In this document: in pieces, positions 18,059 to 28,131 of the stretch
Layout: every line of letters starts with the position of its first letter
Position numbering within the stretch: the stretch's first letter is position 1
Origin: Sinanaerobacter chloroacetimidivorans
Lineage (GTDB): Bacteria; Bacillota; Clostridia; Peptostreptococcales; Anaerovoracaceae
Reading direction: 5' to 3'
DNA: 64,000 bases
NCBI RefSeq assembly: GCF_018128545.1
Contig: NZ_JAGSND010000005.1
Location: forward strand, 1 to 64,000
Made by a program: the position numbers and the translations under genes
Notes under the pieces: model-generated
What the model was told of the DNA's origin: nothing
Database searches by the model: none
The model's input: only the letters and a program-made list of their open reading frames with translations

Positions 18059-19057
18059 CTATTGAATTACCTTTTCCGCAAAGGTGTTATTCACCACTTT
18101 ATCATAGGGGGCTATTTTTTCCAGCTCTCCTGCCTGGGTCATAACCTCCTGGAGTTTGTTGTAGGCTTCTTCTTCAACAATGGGAGTATCCCTCCATGCT
18201 CCGATTTCCTGGTAACGTTCGGCTACCGTTGTCAGCAGCTTTACATCGGTATCAGGGAAAGAGGGGGCCACCGCTTCGGCAATCTCCGCTGCGTTATGGT
18301 TTGCAACCCACTCCTGACCGCGGTAGATGGCACGGGTGAACCTTTCGATGAGATCAGGATTTTTTTCTATAAAGCTCTTCTTGGCAAAGTATCCGGTATA
18401 GGCGATTTTACCGGCTTCTTCTCCTACGGAAGCTACAATGTATCCCTTGCCTTCCGCCTCCAGCATGGAAGCTGTGGGCTCAAACAGTGTTACGTAATCC
18501 CCTGTACCGCTCGTAAAGGCGCCTGCCATCAAAGCAAACTGGATGCTGTTGTCAAGGGTAAGATCCTGATAGGGATCCAGGCCATGATTGCGGATTACAT
18601 ATTCCAATGTCATGTAAGGAACTCCGCCTTTTCGGCCAGGCAAAACATTTTTGCCTTTCAGTTTATCCCAGGTAAAATTGGAATCCGGCTCCCTGCCTAC
18701 AAGGAAGGAACCGTCACGCTGTGTCAGCAGCGCAAAAACCTGAGTGTGATCATCCTTGCCTTCGTTATAGACATAGATGGACGCTTCAGGACCGGCAAAT
18801 CCGATGTCAATGTTGTTTGAGAGAACCGCGGACATTACCTTATCCGCTCCCTGACCATTTGTAAGCTCAATTTCAATGCCTTCCTCCTCAAAGAAGCCAA
18901 GATTTATGGCAGCATATTGGGGAGCATAGAAGATGGAATGGGTAACCTCGCATAATGTAACCTTGACTTTTTCTTCCTCTTTTGCGCAGCCGAAAAAGAG
19001 GGGGATACTAAGTAAGATGCATAATCCGACACAAATTATCTTCTTGGAAATCTTCAT
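18059..19057 (-). CDS. ABC transporter substrate-binding lipoprotein, NitT/TauT (SsuA/THI5-like) family
   Basis: 332 residues. A type II signal peptide with lipobox ending at Cys (LSIPLFFGC) anchors it to the outer face of the membrane. The NMT1/SsuA pattern is present: THSIFYAPQYAAINLGFFEEEGIEIEL, then SNNIDIGFAGPEASIYV and the hinge-like GRKGGVPYMTLEYV. Relatives bind sulfonates, nitrate, taurine, thiamine precursors or other small organics. No thiamine (TPP) leader and no sulfonate monooxygenase is nearby, so the ligand is unresolved. It is the last gene of the minus-strand operon after the permease (52-nt gap). Confidence 0.85.
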   Translation of the reverse strand: MKISKKIICVGLCILLSIPLFFGCAKEEEKVKVTLCEVTHSIFYAPQYAAINLGFFEEEGIEIELTNGQGADKVMSAVLSNNIDIGFAGPEASIYVYNEGKDDHTQVFALLTQRDGSFLVGREPDSNFTWDKLKGKNVLPGRKGGVPYMTLEYVIRNHGLDPYQDLTLDNSIQFALMAGAFTSGTGDYVTLFEPTASMLEAEGKGYIVASVGEEAGKIAYTGYFAKKSFIEKNPDLIERFTRAIYRGQEWVANHNAAEIAEAVAPSFPDTDVKLLTTVAERYQEIGAWRDTPIVEEEAYNKLQEVMTQAGELEKIAPYDKVVNNTFAEKVIQ

Positions 19058-19109
19058 CCTTGCAACTCCTTATATAAAATATTTAGGTTGAGTAAGGCAA
19101 CCTAGAAAC

Positions 19110-19916
19110 CTAATGACTATACCAACGCATTGCCAACTTCTGCAGCAGCACCACACCTTCATACATCAATGCTGCGACAATGGCTAAAATGATGACACTG
19201 GACATGACAAGATCCATCTTAAATACCTGACCACCGTAGACGATCAGATAGCCCAGACCTGCCTTTGATACCAGGAACTCCCCTGCGATAACGCCAACCA
19301 GTGAAAGTCCGATATTGATCTTGAGAGAGTTAAACAGGGTGGCGATATTGTAAGGAAATACTATTTTCAGAAAGATCTGCTGCTTGGTAGCTCCGAAGGC
19401 CGAAGCCATTCGGATGTATTCCTTATCCGTATGACGAAAGCCATTTAACATTTCTAAAACAGTGACGATGAGAGAAATGGCCAGGGCCATAAAAATGATT
19501 GCTTCCGTACCGGCACCAACGATAATAATGATGACAGGTCCCAAAGCAATTTTAGGCAGACTGTTCAGTACAACCAAATAAGGTTCGCTGACCTTTGAGA
19601 TAAAACTGCTCCACCAGAGAAGCACTGCCAGGGCAGTACCTGTCAGGACGCCAAGAACAAAACCAACAAGGGTTTCGTATACGGTGACCCAAACGTGGGT
19701 CATCAAATCATACTGGGCCATATTTACGAAAGTAGAACCAATACGCGAGGGCTGGCTTAAGATAAAGCTGTCAATCCACCCCAGTTGCGCCGTTAGCTCC
19801 CATATGGCAAGAAACAGCAGTAAAATACCAATCTGGCAGATCAGAACCAGCTGCTTGGTTCGCTTACGGCCTTTTAAAAAAGCTTCTCGTTCAATTGAAA
19901 TCTTTGTGTTATTCAT
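19110..19916 (-). CDS. ABC transporter permease, NitT/TauT family
   Basis: About 268 residues with six predicted membrane helices of the BPD_transp_1 type. The EAA loop, which contacts the ATPase, is visible as YIRMASAFGATKQQIFLKIVFP. The ATG at 19916 is preferred over the GTG at 19922. The gene overlaps the 3' end of the ATPase gene, implying translational coupling. It forms the channel of the importer with the ATPase upstream and the lipoprotein downstream. Confidence 0.88.
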   Translation of the reverse strand: MNNTKISIEREAFLKGRKRTKQLVLICQIGILLLFLAIWELTAQLGWIDSFILSQPSRIGSTFVNMAQYDLMTHVWVTVYETLVGFVLGVLTGTALAVLLWWSSFISKVSEPYLVVLNSLPKIALGPVIIIIVGAGTEAIIFMALAISLIVTVLEMLNGFRHTDKEYIRMASAFGATKQQIFLKIVFPYNIATLFNSLKINIGLSLVGVIAGEFLVSKAGLGYLIVYGGQVFKMDLVMSSVIILAIVAALMYEGVVLLQKLAMRWYSH

Positions 19917-20673
19917 GGACACTCAACTCTTTCCAAAGATGATCGAAATATTTGCTGAATTTCGGACTGTTCCTGCAGGTAAGGGGGGTACGATGGGGAA
20001 GCTCAAAATCGATCTCCACGATCTCCTTGATCTCGGCAGGGCGCTGCGTGAGTATGATAATTTTGTCACTCATGCTGATACTTTCCGGAATATCGTGGGT
20101 AACCATAACCGTAGTGACCTTTTCCTGCTTTAGGATTCTGTAGACATCGTCCGTAACATTTAAACGTGTCTGATAATCAAGAGCTGAAAATGCTTCATCC
20201 AGTAATAAAATATCGGGATTGATAGCAAGGGTTCTGATCAATGCTGTACGCTGCCGCATACCGCCCGAGAGCTGGGAAGGATAGTTGTTACGAAACTCGT
20301 AAAGACCATAAGTTTTCAGCAATTCTTCAGCACGTGCTACGTTTTCCGGAGTTTTTATTTTCCTGATTTCCAGTCCGAACAGAACATTTTTGTAGATCGT
20401 TCTCCAATCCAACAGATTGTCTTTTTGAAGCATATAACCGATATGAGAGGAGACTCCGTTGACAAGCATACCATTGACATAAACTTCTCCGCCGGTAGGC
20501 TTCAGGAGCCCTGAGATGATAGAGAGCAGCGTAGATTTCCCGCAGCCGCTGGGACCGACGATGCTGATAAATTCGCCTTTCTCCACTGAAAAGCTGATAT
20601 CCTTGATGGCTGTGGTTTCGCCGTTATCGGCCTGATATTTTTGCTCGATATTAAGTACTTTCAGTACATCCAA
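19909..20673 (-). CDS. ABC transporter ATP-binding protein, NitT/TauT family
   Basis: About 254 residues. Walker A is GPSGCGKST, the signature is QLSGGMRQR, Walker B is ILLLDEAFSALD and the switch histidine is in MVTHDIPES. It powers the importer encoded with the permease and lipoprotein. The TTG at 20673 is my preferred start because GAGGTGA sits just upstream; a GTG at 20682 is the alternative. It is the first gene of the three-gene operon. Confidence 0.88.
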   Translation of the reverse strand: MDVLKVLNIEQKYQADNGETTAIKDISFSVEKGEFISIVGPSGCGKSTLLSIISGLLKPTGGEVYVNGMLVNGVSSHIGYMLQKDNLLDWRTIYKNVLFGLEIRKIKTPENVARAEELLKTYGLYEFRNNYPSQLSGGMRQRTALIRTLAINPDILLLDEAFSALDYQTRLNVTDDVYRILKQEKVTTVMVTHDIPESISMSDKIIILTQRPAEIKEIVEIDFELPHRTPLTCRNSPKFSKYFDHLWKELSVHE

Positions 20674-20791
20674 ATAAATCACCTCGTTCTCCAGGATTCA
20701 AAACCTAGTGTATCTTATGATATTGCCGTGCAATTGGTGCTTGCGAAATAGATTGCTTCCGTACGATGCGAAAAAGGACGAAAAGCGATTT

Positions 20792-20820
20792 TTGATTTTT
20801 TGAAACGGCTGTGATATAAT
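20792..20820 (+). promoter_or_regulatory. Sigma-A promoter of secA
   Basis: -35 TTGATT (20792-20797), 17-nt spacer, -10 TATAAT (20815-20820), about 98 nt upstream of the chosen secA start. Confidence 0.65.
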
Positions 20821-20917
20821 ATATGTTTGCTAGGTGCAAAATCACTTGGGAAATTATAAAAGAAGAAAACAAAGCTTGATGCTTTTAAGCCTTATAACGA
20901 AAGAAGGGACAAAACAA

Positions 20918-23683
20918 ATGGGATTAATGGAAAAAATCTTCGGGGATCTGAATGTAAAAGAAGTGAAGAAGATTGAAAAAATTGTGGATCAGGTTGAAGC
21001 ACTGGATGAGCAGATGCAAAAGCTCACCGACAGTGAATTGAAAGCAAAGACAGCCGAATTTAAGGAAAGAATTGCAGGAGGGGAAACCCTTGACCAGATC
21101 CTGCCTGAAGCATTTGCAGTATGCAGGGAGGCATCTTATCGAAGCCTTGGCATGAAGCATTTCAGGGTACAGCTTATCGGCGGCGTGGTTCTCCATCAGG
21201 GCAGAATTGCTGAAATGAAAACCGGTGAAGGAAAAACACTGGTTGCAACCCTGGCGGCATACCTGAATGCTTTGGAAGGAAAAGGCGTGCACGTTGTTAC
21301 GGTAAATGACTATCTGGCAAAGCGTGATATGGAATGGATGGGCAAGCTTTATACCTTCCTGGGACTCACCGTAGGCTGTGTCGTTCACGGCATTACCAAT
21401 GAGGTCAGAAAAGCCGCTTATATGGCGGATATCACCTACGGAACCAATAACGAATTCGGTTTTGACTATCTAAGAGATAACATGGTGATCTATAAAGAGG
21501 ATATGACGCAGAGAATCCTGAACTTTGCCGTTGTGGACGAGGTGGACAGTATCCTGATTGACGAAGCCAGAACTCCGCTTATCATTTCGGGTGCAGGCGA
21601 GAAATCTACAGATCTTTATAATATTGCCGATAAATTTGTAAGCTCCTTCCGGCTGGAAGAGGACTTCACCATGGATGAAAAGGATCGCACCGTATCTTTG
21701 ACTGAAGAGGGGGTATCAAAGTGCGAAGCCTTCTTTAAGATTGAAAATTTCTCAGATCCGGAAAATATGGAAATTAATCATCACGTAATGCAGGCATTGA
21801 AGGCTCACAATCTTATGAAACGGGATGTGGATTATATTGTTAAAGACGGCGAAATTGTCATCGTAGACGAATTTACCGGCCGGCTCATGTTCGGAAGGCG
21901 GTACAGCGACGGATTGCATCAGGCCATTGAAGCCAAAGAAGGCATGAAAATCAGGCAGGAATCCAAAACGCTTGCAACCATAACCCTCCAGAATTATTTC
22001 AGAATGTATCAGAAGCTTGCAGGTATGACCGGTACTGCAAGAACGGAAGAACAGGAATTTAGAGATATCTATAACATGGATGTGGTGGAAATCCCAACCA
22101 ACAAACCCATTGCAAGAAAGGACCTGGAAGATTCCATCTATGCAACGGAACGCGGGAAATTCACAGCCATTGCAGATCAGATCGAAGAGAGCCATAAAAC
22201 AGGGCAGCCAGTCCTTGTAGGTACAATTTCCATTGAACGTTCTGAAGTGATCAGCTCCATTTTAAAAAGGAGAGGGATCAAACATAACGTACTGAATGCC
22301 AAACAGCATGAAAAAGAAGCAGAAATCGTTGCAGAAGCAGGACGATTTGGTGCCGTTACCATAGCAACCAATATGGCCGGACGTGGTACCGACATCATTT
22401 TAGGAGGCAATCCCGAGTTTGAAGCCAAGAGGGAGATGCGAAGACGCGGTTACGATGAAGCAGTCATTTCTTATGCCTCAAGCTTTGTGCCTCTGGAAGA
22501 TCCGGAATTGATTACCGCCAGAAATGAATATCATGAACTGCATGAACAATTTAAGGCCGAACGAGCGGAAGAACAGCAAAAGGTTAAGGAAATAGGCGGC
22601 CTCCATATTATCGGTACGGAGCGGCATGAATCCCGAAGAATCGATAATCAGCTTCGGGGACGTGCAGGACGTCAGGGGGACCCAGGTTCCACCCAGTTCT
22701 TTATTTCCTTGGAAGACGAGCTGATGCGTCTCTTCGGTGGTGAAAGAATTCAGGGACTTGTAGGCAAGCTGGGAATGAATGAAGATGAACCCATCGAAGC
22801 GGGGATGCTGACAAAATCCATTGAGAATGCCCAGAAAAAGGTGGAGGGCAGAAACTTCTCCATCCGAAAATATGTGCTGCAATACGATGATGTCATGAAC
22901 AAGCAAAGGGAAATCATTTACAATGAACGCAGAAGAGTGCTCTTTGGAGAGGATTTGAGAGATCACATCATGTCTATGGTAGAGGAATTGATAGATGAGA
23001 ATATCGATTTCTGTACCGCAGCATCAAAATATGCGGAGGAGTGGGATCTGGCAGCGCTGGAAAATTCCCTGAAAAAAATATGCAGCACGTTCCAAGGTTT
23101 CCAGTATACGGAGCAGCATATCCAAAATCTTGATAAAGAAACTTTGAAAGAAGATGTGATGGAGCGCTTCGAAGAAGCTTACCAGGCCAAAGAAGAAGAA
23201 ATCGGCATAGAAAGAATGCGTGAGCTGGAAAGAATGATTCTCATCAGAGTTGTTGATAATAAATGGATGGATCACATAGATGCCATGGATCAATTACGTC
23301 ATGGTATCGGACTTCGTGCCCTGGGCCAGCAGGATCCGGCCAGAGCCTATGCAAATGAAGGTTTTGAGATGTTCGATCTCATGATCAAGAACATCAAGGA
23401 GGATACCGTAAAATTCTGTTTCAATGTTACCATACAGACCGACACGGCGAGAAAGCAGGTTATCGGGAAAGGGGAAGGCATAAAAGCCGACATTAACGAT
23501 GACGGTGCGGAAAGTGCGGCTGGCTATGATGACGGAGGAGCTCCCAGCGCGGTAAAAGTTCCGGAAAGAGAAAAGAAGCAGGAAACCGTACGTAAGGGTG
23601 AAGTCATTGGAAGAAACGATCCTTGCCCATGCGGCAGCGGAAAGAAATATAAAAAGTGCTGCGGCGCGAATTCACCTGAATAA
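20918..23683 (+). CDS. secA: Preprotein translocase ATPase SecA
   Basis: 921 residues; the motor that pushes unfolded preproteins through SecYEG. DEAD-type motifs are present: [15 protein letters not shown] (Walker A), [36 protein letters not shown] and the SecA signature [16 protein letters not shown]...[13 protein letters not shown]. The C-terminus carries the zinc/SecB-type motif [17 protein letters not shown]. The start at 20918 is chosen over a GTG at 20834, because AGAAGGGAC lies 8 nt upstream and SecA proteins begin at MGLMEKIFG. It is followed by prfB and tex, a common Clostridia order. Confidence 0.96.
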   Translation: MGLMEKIFGDLNVKEVKKIEKIVDQVEALDEQMQKLTDSELKAKTAEFKERIAGGETLDQILPEAFAVCREASYRSLGMKHFRVQLIGGVVLHQGRIAEMKTGEGKTLVATLAAYLNALEGKGVHVVTVNDYLAKRDMEWMGKLYTFLGLTVGCVVHGITNEVRKAAYMADITYGTNNEFGFDYLRDNMVIYKEDMTQRILNFAVVDEVDSILIDEARTPLIISGAGEKSTDLYNIADKFVSSFRLEEDFTMDEKDRTVSLTEEGVSKCEAFFKIENFSDPENMEINHHVMQALKAHNLMKRDVDYIVKDGEIVIVDEFTGRLMFGRRYSDGLHQAIEAKEGMKIRQESKTLATITLQNYFRMYQKLAGMTGTARTEEQEFRDIYNMDVVEIPTNKPIARKDLEDSIYATERGKFTAIADQIEESHKTGQPVLVGTISIERSEVISSILKRRGIKHNVLNAKQHEKEAEIVAEAGRFGAVTIATNMAGRGTDIILGGNPEFEAKREMRRRGYDEAVISYASSFVPLEDPELITARNEYHELHEQFKAERAEEQQKVKEIGGLHIIGTERHESRRIDNQLRGRAGRQGDPGSTQFFISLEDELMRLFGGERIQGLVGKLGMNEDEPIEAGMLTKSIENAQKKVEGRNFSIRKYVLQYDDVMNKQREIIYNERRRVLFGEDLRDHIMSMVEELIDENIDFCTAASKYAEEWDLAALENSLKKICSTFQGFQYTEQHIQNLDKETLKEDVMERFEEAYQAKEEEIGIERMRELERMILIRVVDNKWMDHIDAMDQLRHGIGLRALGQQDPARAYANEGFEMFDLMIKNIKEDTVKFCFNVTIQTDTARKQVIGKGEGIKADINDDGAESAAGYDDGGAPSAVKVPEREKKQETVRKGEVIGRNDPCPCGSGKKYKKCCGANSPE

Positions 23684-23805
23684 AACCATATTCATGGGGC
23701 TGAGTGAAAAATACGAACCTTTTTTGCAGCAGCTCATAAATTCATAAATAATGTATATAAGTGAAATGTAAAAAACAGCAATTTTTTTATAAAGGAGTTG
23801 AGAAA

Positions 23806-24907
23806 ATGGTTGAACTGGATCAGATCAAGTATGAACTGACCGATATGGCAGCAAATTTAACAGAATTGGGTGAGTCCCTTTGACGTTGCCGACCTTTCGG
23901 AAAAACTGAATCAAATCAATAAAACCACGGAAGAAGACGGCTTTTGGGAGGATCATGAAGCGGCTCAGAAGCTGTTAAAGGAAAAAAAGAGTATCGAAAC
24001 AAAGCTGAACGAATATCAGCAACTTAAAACCGAATTTGAGGATATCGGTATCCTCATAGACCTTGCTCTTGAGGCAGAGGATGATTCTATGATCCCCGAA
24101 ATCCAACAGGCTTACGAAGAATATAAGAAAAAAGCCGAGTCCCTCAGGATCAAAACATTGCTGAACGGGGAGTATGATAATAATAACGCTATCATTTCCG
24201 TTCATGCAGGTTCCGGCGGTCTTGATGCCCAGGATTGGGCCGAAATGCTGCTCAGGATGTATACCAGATGGTCTGAGACCAAGGGGTATAAGGTTAGAAT
24301 GCTGGATTGCCAGCCGGCGACTGAGGGTGGCATCAAAAGCGCGACCTTGCTTATCGAGGGTGAAAATGCCTATGGATATTTAAAAAATGAAAAAGGCGTT
24401 CACCGAATTGTCAGGATTTCTCCTTTTGATTCTTCGGGAAGAAGACATACCTCCTTCGCATCCCTGGATGTGATCCCGGAGATGGATGACAATATTACTG
24501 TTGATATCAACCCGGATGACTTGCGGATCGACACCTTCCGTTCCAGCGGCGCGGGCGGTCAGCACGTCAATAAAACGGATTCTGCCATCAGAATTACCCA
24601 TATCCCTACCAACATCGTGGTTTCCTGTCAGAATGAAAGATCTCAGCATCAAAATAAGGAAACCGCTATGAAAGTGCTGATGGCAAAACTTATGGAGCTG
24701 GCTCAAGAAGAGCACAAAGCCAACCTGGATGAATTGAAGGGTGATTACAGCCAAATCACCTGGGGAAGCCAGATCAGATCCTATGTTTTTCATCCCTACT
24801 CTTTGGTAAAAGACCACAGAACCAACGCGGAGGTGGGAAACGTCTATGCGGTGATGGACGGGGATCTGGATTATTTCATCAATGAAAAACTGAAATTTAA
24901 AGGTTGA
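23806..24907 (+). CDS. prfB: Peptide chain release factor 2 with programmed +1 frameshift
   Basis: RF2 recognises UGA and UAA. The first 25 codons from ATG 23806 (RBS AAAGGAGTTGAG) end at an in-frame TGA (23881-23883). A +1 shift at CTT TGA C resumes reading at GAC 23882 and yields a 366-residue protein, the normal RF2 length. The stimulatory Shine-Dalgarno-like GGTGAG lies exactly three bases before CTT, the same geometry as in other prfB genes. The RF2 anticodon-like tripeptide SPF (ISPFDSSGRRH) and the peptidyl-hydrolase GGQ (SGAGGQHVNKTDSAIR) are visible. The shift autoregulates RF2: low RF2 lets the ribosome pause on UGA and shift. Confidence 0.96.
23872..23884 (+). promoter_or_regulatory. 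prfB programmed +1 frameshift signal
   Basis: GGTGAG (internal Shine-Dalgarno-like) + TCC + CTT TGA C. The slippery CTT and stop TGA followed by C are the conserved autoregulatory site of prfB. Confidence 0.95.
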
Positions 24908-24943
24908 TGGAAATATATCGAAAAAACAATACAAGGAGATTTT

Positions 24944-27202
24944 ATGAATATCTTAGAAAAATTAGCCCAAGAGTTTCACCTGAAGCTTTCTCAGGTTGAA
25001 AATACAGTACAATTAATCGATGACGGAAATACCATTCCTTTTATTGCAAGATATCGAAAAGAAGTCACCGGAGCACTTTCAGACGTTACGCTTCGTGACT
25101 TGCATGAGCGATTGATCTATCTGAGAAATCTGGAGCAGCGAAAGGAAGAGGTCATCCGACTGATCGAAGAACAGGGAAAGCTCACCGAAGAGCTGCGAAC
25201 GGAGATTTTAAAGGCTGAAGTACTACAGCGAGTAGAAGATTTATACAAGCCATATAAACAAAAGAAGGCAACCAGAGCCTCCAAGGCAAAGGAAAAGGGA
25301 TTGGAGCCTTTGGCATTGCTAATCTGGGCTCAGGAGCTGGAAAGCGGAAGCCTTGAAGAGCTGGCACAGCCTTATTTGAGCGAAGAAAAGGGCGTGCTTA
25401 CGGCTGAGGATGCTTTGCAGGGGGCTATGGATATTATCGCCGAGATGATTGCAGATGATCCTGAAATTACAGCATCTGTGAGAGAGAGAACCCAAAGAGC
25501 GGGTCTGATTTCTTCAGAGGCCGCAGACCCTGGCGAAAGTACTGTCTATGATATTTATTACGAGTTTTCCGAAGGAATTGCAAAGATCCCGGATCACAGA
25601 GTTCTTGCCATCAACAGAGGGGAAAAGGAAAAGAAACTGAAGGTGAAAGTCATCGCGCCGGTGGAAGACATCCATCAGGATGTAAAAAATGCGGTCATTT
25701 CCAACGAAAAATCCATCTTTGTTTCTGCCCTTAACAATGTGATAGAGGATGCCTATAAGAGATTGATGGCGCCTTCCATTGAAAGAGAAATGAGGAATTT
25801 ACTGACAGAAAGAGCGGAAAGGGAAGCGGTAAAGGTCTTTGCAAAAAATACGGAGAAACTGCTGATGGTTCCGCCTGTAAAGGGAGCCAGAATCATAAGC
25901 ATAGATCCGGGATACCGTACCGGGTGCAAAGTAGCGGTGTTAAATGAAACCGGCAAACTTTTGGCATATACCACCATCTATCCTACGGAGCCGAAAAATG
26001 ATGTGGCCGGAACGGAGAGAACCCTGCTGAAGCTCATCGAAAAATACGATTCCAATGTTATTGTTATCGGAAACGGCACTGCGTCCAGGGAGACGGAAGC
26101 CATCGTATCTGATTTTATAAAGAAACATCATTTAAATGTCAGTTATACCATCGTAAATGAAGCAGGGGCATCGGTTTATTCTGCATCAAAGGTTGCCACA
26201 GAGGAATATCCGGATCTGGACGTTACCACCAGAGGTGCCATGTCCATCGGCAGAAGACTTCAGGATCCCCTTGCAGAATTGGTTAAAATATCTCCGAAGC
26301 ATATCGGAGTAGGACAATATCAGCACGATATCAATCAAGGCCTCCTGGATAATGCCTTGACAAATGTTGTAGAGGATTGCGTAAACAGAGTTGGTGTGGA
26401 TCTTAATACCGCATCTCCTTCCCTGCTTTCCTATATTGCAGGTATTAATGCAACTATTGCGAAGAACATCGTTGCCTATCGTGAAGAAAACGGAAGATTT
26501 CAGGATCGAAAAGAATTGATGAAAGTAGCCAAGCTCGGTGAAAAGACCTTTAACCAATGTGCGGGCTTTATGCGTATCGCTGACGGGAAAAATCCGCTGG
26601 ACAGCACTTCGGTGCATCCGGAATCCTATCCTGCGGCAGAACTCATGCTAAAAAAGCTTGAGATAGACCGATCGGAGATCACAAAGGGAGGATCCAAGCA
26701 GATAGAGGATAAAATCAGCAAGATGTATCCAGTAGAAAAGAAACAGCCGAAAGGAAACGGTTCCGGACTGTCCGCTCTGGCGGTGCTTCTTGAGGATGAG
26801 AAGGATCATACGGCGACACTGAAAAAGAGTATCGAGAAGATGGCGGCAGACCTTGGAATCGGGGCTATGACCCTGGCGGATATTGTAGGCGAAATTAAAA
26901 AGCCGGCAAGAGACCCTCGTGAAGATGCACCTGCCGTAGTATTCAGAAATGACGTACTTAGTTTTGAAGACCTGAAAGTAGATATGGAACTGACCGGCAC
27001 GGTAAGGAACGTGGTGGATTTTGGAGCGTTTGTTGATATCGGCGTAAAAAATGACGGCTTGGTTCATATCTCCCAGCTTAGTGATAAATATATCAAACAC
27101 CCTATGGATGTGGTAAGTGTGGGAGATACGGTTAAGGTTAAAATCCTGAATATCGATTATGATAAGCAAAAGGTAGCGTTAACCATGAAGCTGCGCGGCT
27201 GA
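24944..27202 (+). CDS. tex: Tex-family transcription accessory / S1 RNA-binding protein
   Basis: 752 residues, the normal Tex length. Recognisable parts in order are the N-terminal helical region (TIPFIARYRKEVTGALSDV), the YqgF/RNase H-like domain (IISIDPGYRTGCKVAVLNETG), a helix-hairpin-helix segment (DLNTASPSLLSYIAGI, IVAYREENGRFQDRKELMKV) and the C-terminal S1 domain (ELTGTVRNVVDFGAFVDIGV). Tex proteins bind nucleic acids and act around transcription elongation. It starts 36 nt after prfB with ACAAGGAG upstream, so both probably share a transcript. Confidence 0.95.
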   Translation: MNILEKLAQEFHLKLSQVENTVQLIDDGNTIPFIARYRKEVTGALSDVTLRDLHERLIYLRNLEQRKEEVIRLIEEQGKLTEELRTEILKAEVLQRVEDLYKPYKQKKATRASKAKEKGLEPLALLIWAQELESGSLEELAQPYLSEEKGVLTAEDALQGAMDIIAEMIADDPEITASVRERTQRAGLISSEAADPGESTVYDIYYEFSEGIAKIPDHRVLAINRGEKEKKLKVKVIAPVEDIHQDVKNAVISNEKSIFVSALNNVIEDAYKRLMAPSIEREMRNLLTERAEREAVKVFAKNTEKLLMVPPVKGARIISIDPGYRTGCKVAVLNETGKLLAYTTIYPTEPKNDVAGTERTLLKLIEKYDSNVIVIGNGTASRETEAIVSDFIKKHHLNVSYTIVNEAGASVYSASKVATEEYPDLDVTTRGAMSIGRRLQDPLAELVKISPKHIGVGQYQHDINQGLLDNALTNVVEDCVNRVGVDLNTASPSLLSYIAGINATIAKNIVAYREENGRFQDRKELMKVAKLGEKTFNQCAGFMRIADGKNPLDSTSVHPESYPAAELMLKKLEIDRSEITKGGSKQIEDKISKMYPVEKKQPKGNGSGLSALAVLLEDEKDHTATLKKSIEKMAADLGIGAMTLADIVGEIKKPARDPREDAPAVVFRNDVLSFEDLKVDMELTGTVRNVVDFGAFVDIGVKNDGLVHISQLSDKYIKHPMDVVSVGDTVKVKILNIDYDKQKVALTMKLRG

Positions 27203-27287
27203 TAAGAAGGGTAGCAAACCATTTCTGGAACAGCCGGATAAGAATAGAATACCTTAGGAAAGGATATCGTTAGAGGAAAAACAGAGC

Positions 27288-27920
27288 ATGGACGGGAAAG
27301 TGAAGATCGTAACACCCCGGTATCAGCAAATTGCTGTGGATATCGCAGGGAGAATCGTAGATAAACACTATGAAGTAGGCGGCAAGGTTTATGCAAGGTC
27401 AGCTCTGGCATCGCAATACGGAGTTTCTTCGGAAACGGCCCGCAGAGCCATCAGCGTGCTCTCGGATATGAACATTGTGGATGTGACCAAGGGCAGCGGG
27501 GTTGTCATAAAATCCTATGAAAATGCCGTTAAGTTTATTAAACAATACAACGACATTCAAACATTAAATGACTTGAAACTTAATATTTTGCAAAAAGTTG
27601 AAAGTCAAATTGAAGAAAATTTGGCATTAAAAGAAGATGTAGTCAAGCTGGTGGAGAGAATTGACCGCTTTAAAAGCAGCAATCCTTTTGTTCCTTTTGA
27701 ACTTATGATAACAAAGGACACACCCTATCTGAACCGTACGTCATCCGATGTGAATTTTTGGCATAATACATCGGCTACCATCATTGCCATTAAGCGCGGG
27801 GATGAGATGCTTATGTCACCGGGACCCTATGCCACCTTCTGTGAAGATGATATGATTTATTTTATCGGTGATGAATGTTCCTATGAACGTGTTCAGCATT
27901 TCATGTACCCTAAGTTCTAA
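27288..27920 (+). CDS. busR: BusR-like GntR/RCK_C transcriptional repressor (c-di-AMP responsive, inferred)
   Basis: 210 residues with the BusR domain order. Residues about 5-75 are a GntR winged helix (YQQIAVDIAGRIVDKHYEVG, ALASQYGVSSETARRAISVL). Residues about 85-125 are a heptad-like coiled coil (NDLKLNILQKVESQIEENLA). Residues about 130-208 are an RCK_C/TrkA_C domain (NPFVPFELMITKDTPYL, ATIIAIKRGDEMLMSPGPYA). In streptococci and lactococci BusR binds c-di-AMP through RCK_C and represses the glycine-betaine importer. Here it directly precedes an osmoprotectant importer whose promoter holds a matching bipartite site. Gene ends at a terminator, so it is a separate transcript from the importer. 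The c-di-AMP link is inferred from architecture. Confidence 0.8.
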   Translation: MDGKVKIVTPRYQQIAVDIAGRIVDKHYEVGGKVYARSALASQYGVSSETARRAISVLSDMNIVDVTKGSGVVIKSYENAVKFIKQYNDIQTLNDLKLNILQKVESQIEENLALKEDVVKLVERIDRFKSSNPFVPFELMITKDTPYLNRTSSDVNFWHNTSATIIAIKRGDEMLMSPGPYATFCEDDMIYFIGDECSYERVQHFMYPKF

Positions 27921-27977
27921 ATCATATAAAATTAAGAGAAAATACCCTCTGATAGAAAAGAAAATACGCTCGGAATC

Positions 27978-28023
27978 ACAACTCCCGCAGCAGTGTAAAA
28001 CACTGGCTCGGGGGTTGTTTTTA
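27978..28023 (+). terminator. Terminator after the BusR-like gene
   Basis: ACAACTCCCG (27978-27987) and CGGGGGTTGT (28009-28018) flank an inner AGTGT/ACACT stem; a T-run follows. Confidence 0.8.
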
Positions 28024-28068
28024 TATGGTTTTCTTCCAGATTTATGGAAAGAAGAAGGAGACTTCGGT

Positions 28069-28112
28069 TTGACAAAAGTAACAACTCGATGTTACAATAG
28101 AATTGTTACTTT
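28069..28112 (+). promoter_or_regulatory. Osmoprotectant operon promoter with overlapping bipartite operator
   Basis: -35 TTGACA (28069-28074), 18-nt spacer, -10 TACAAT (28093-28098). A perfect inverted repeat AAAGTAACAA (28075-28084) / TTGTTACTTT (28103-28112) surrounds the -10. The inner half-sites GTAAC (28078-28082) and GTTAC (28105-28109) are separated by 22 nt, and another GTTAC is at 28091-28095. This is the expected place and spacing for repression by the BusR-like protein. Confidence 0.75.
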
Positions 28113-28131
28113 GAAAAAAGGGGTGATTGGT

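Noticed and set aside
20674-20791. TPP riboswitch for the NitT/TauT-type importer
   Set aside because: No THI-box motif found on the minus strand upstream of the operon, so a thiamine-precursor role was not assigned.
23870-24907. prfB as a single-frame gene starting at 23870
   Set aside because: The ATG at 23806 with a strong RBS and the CTT TGA C shift site explains the full-length protein.
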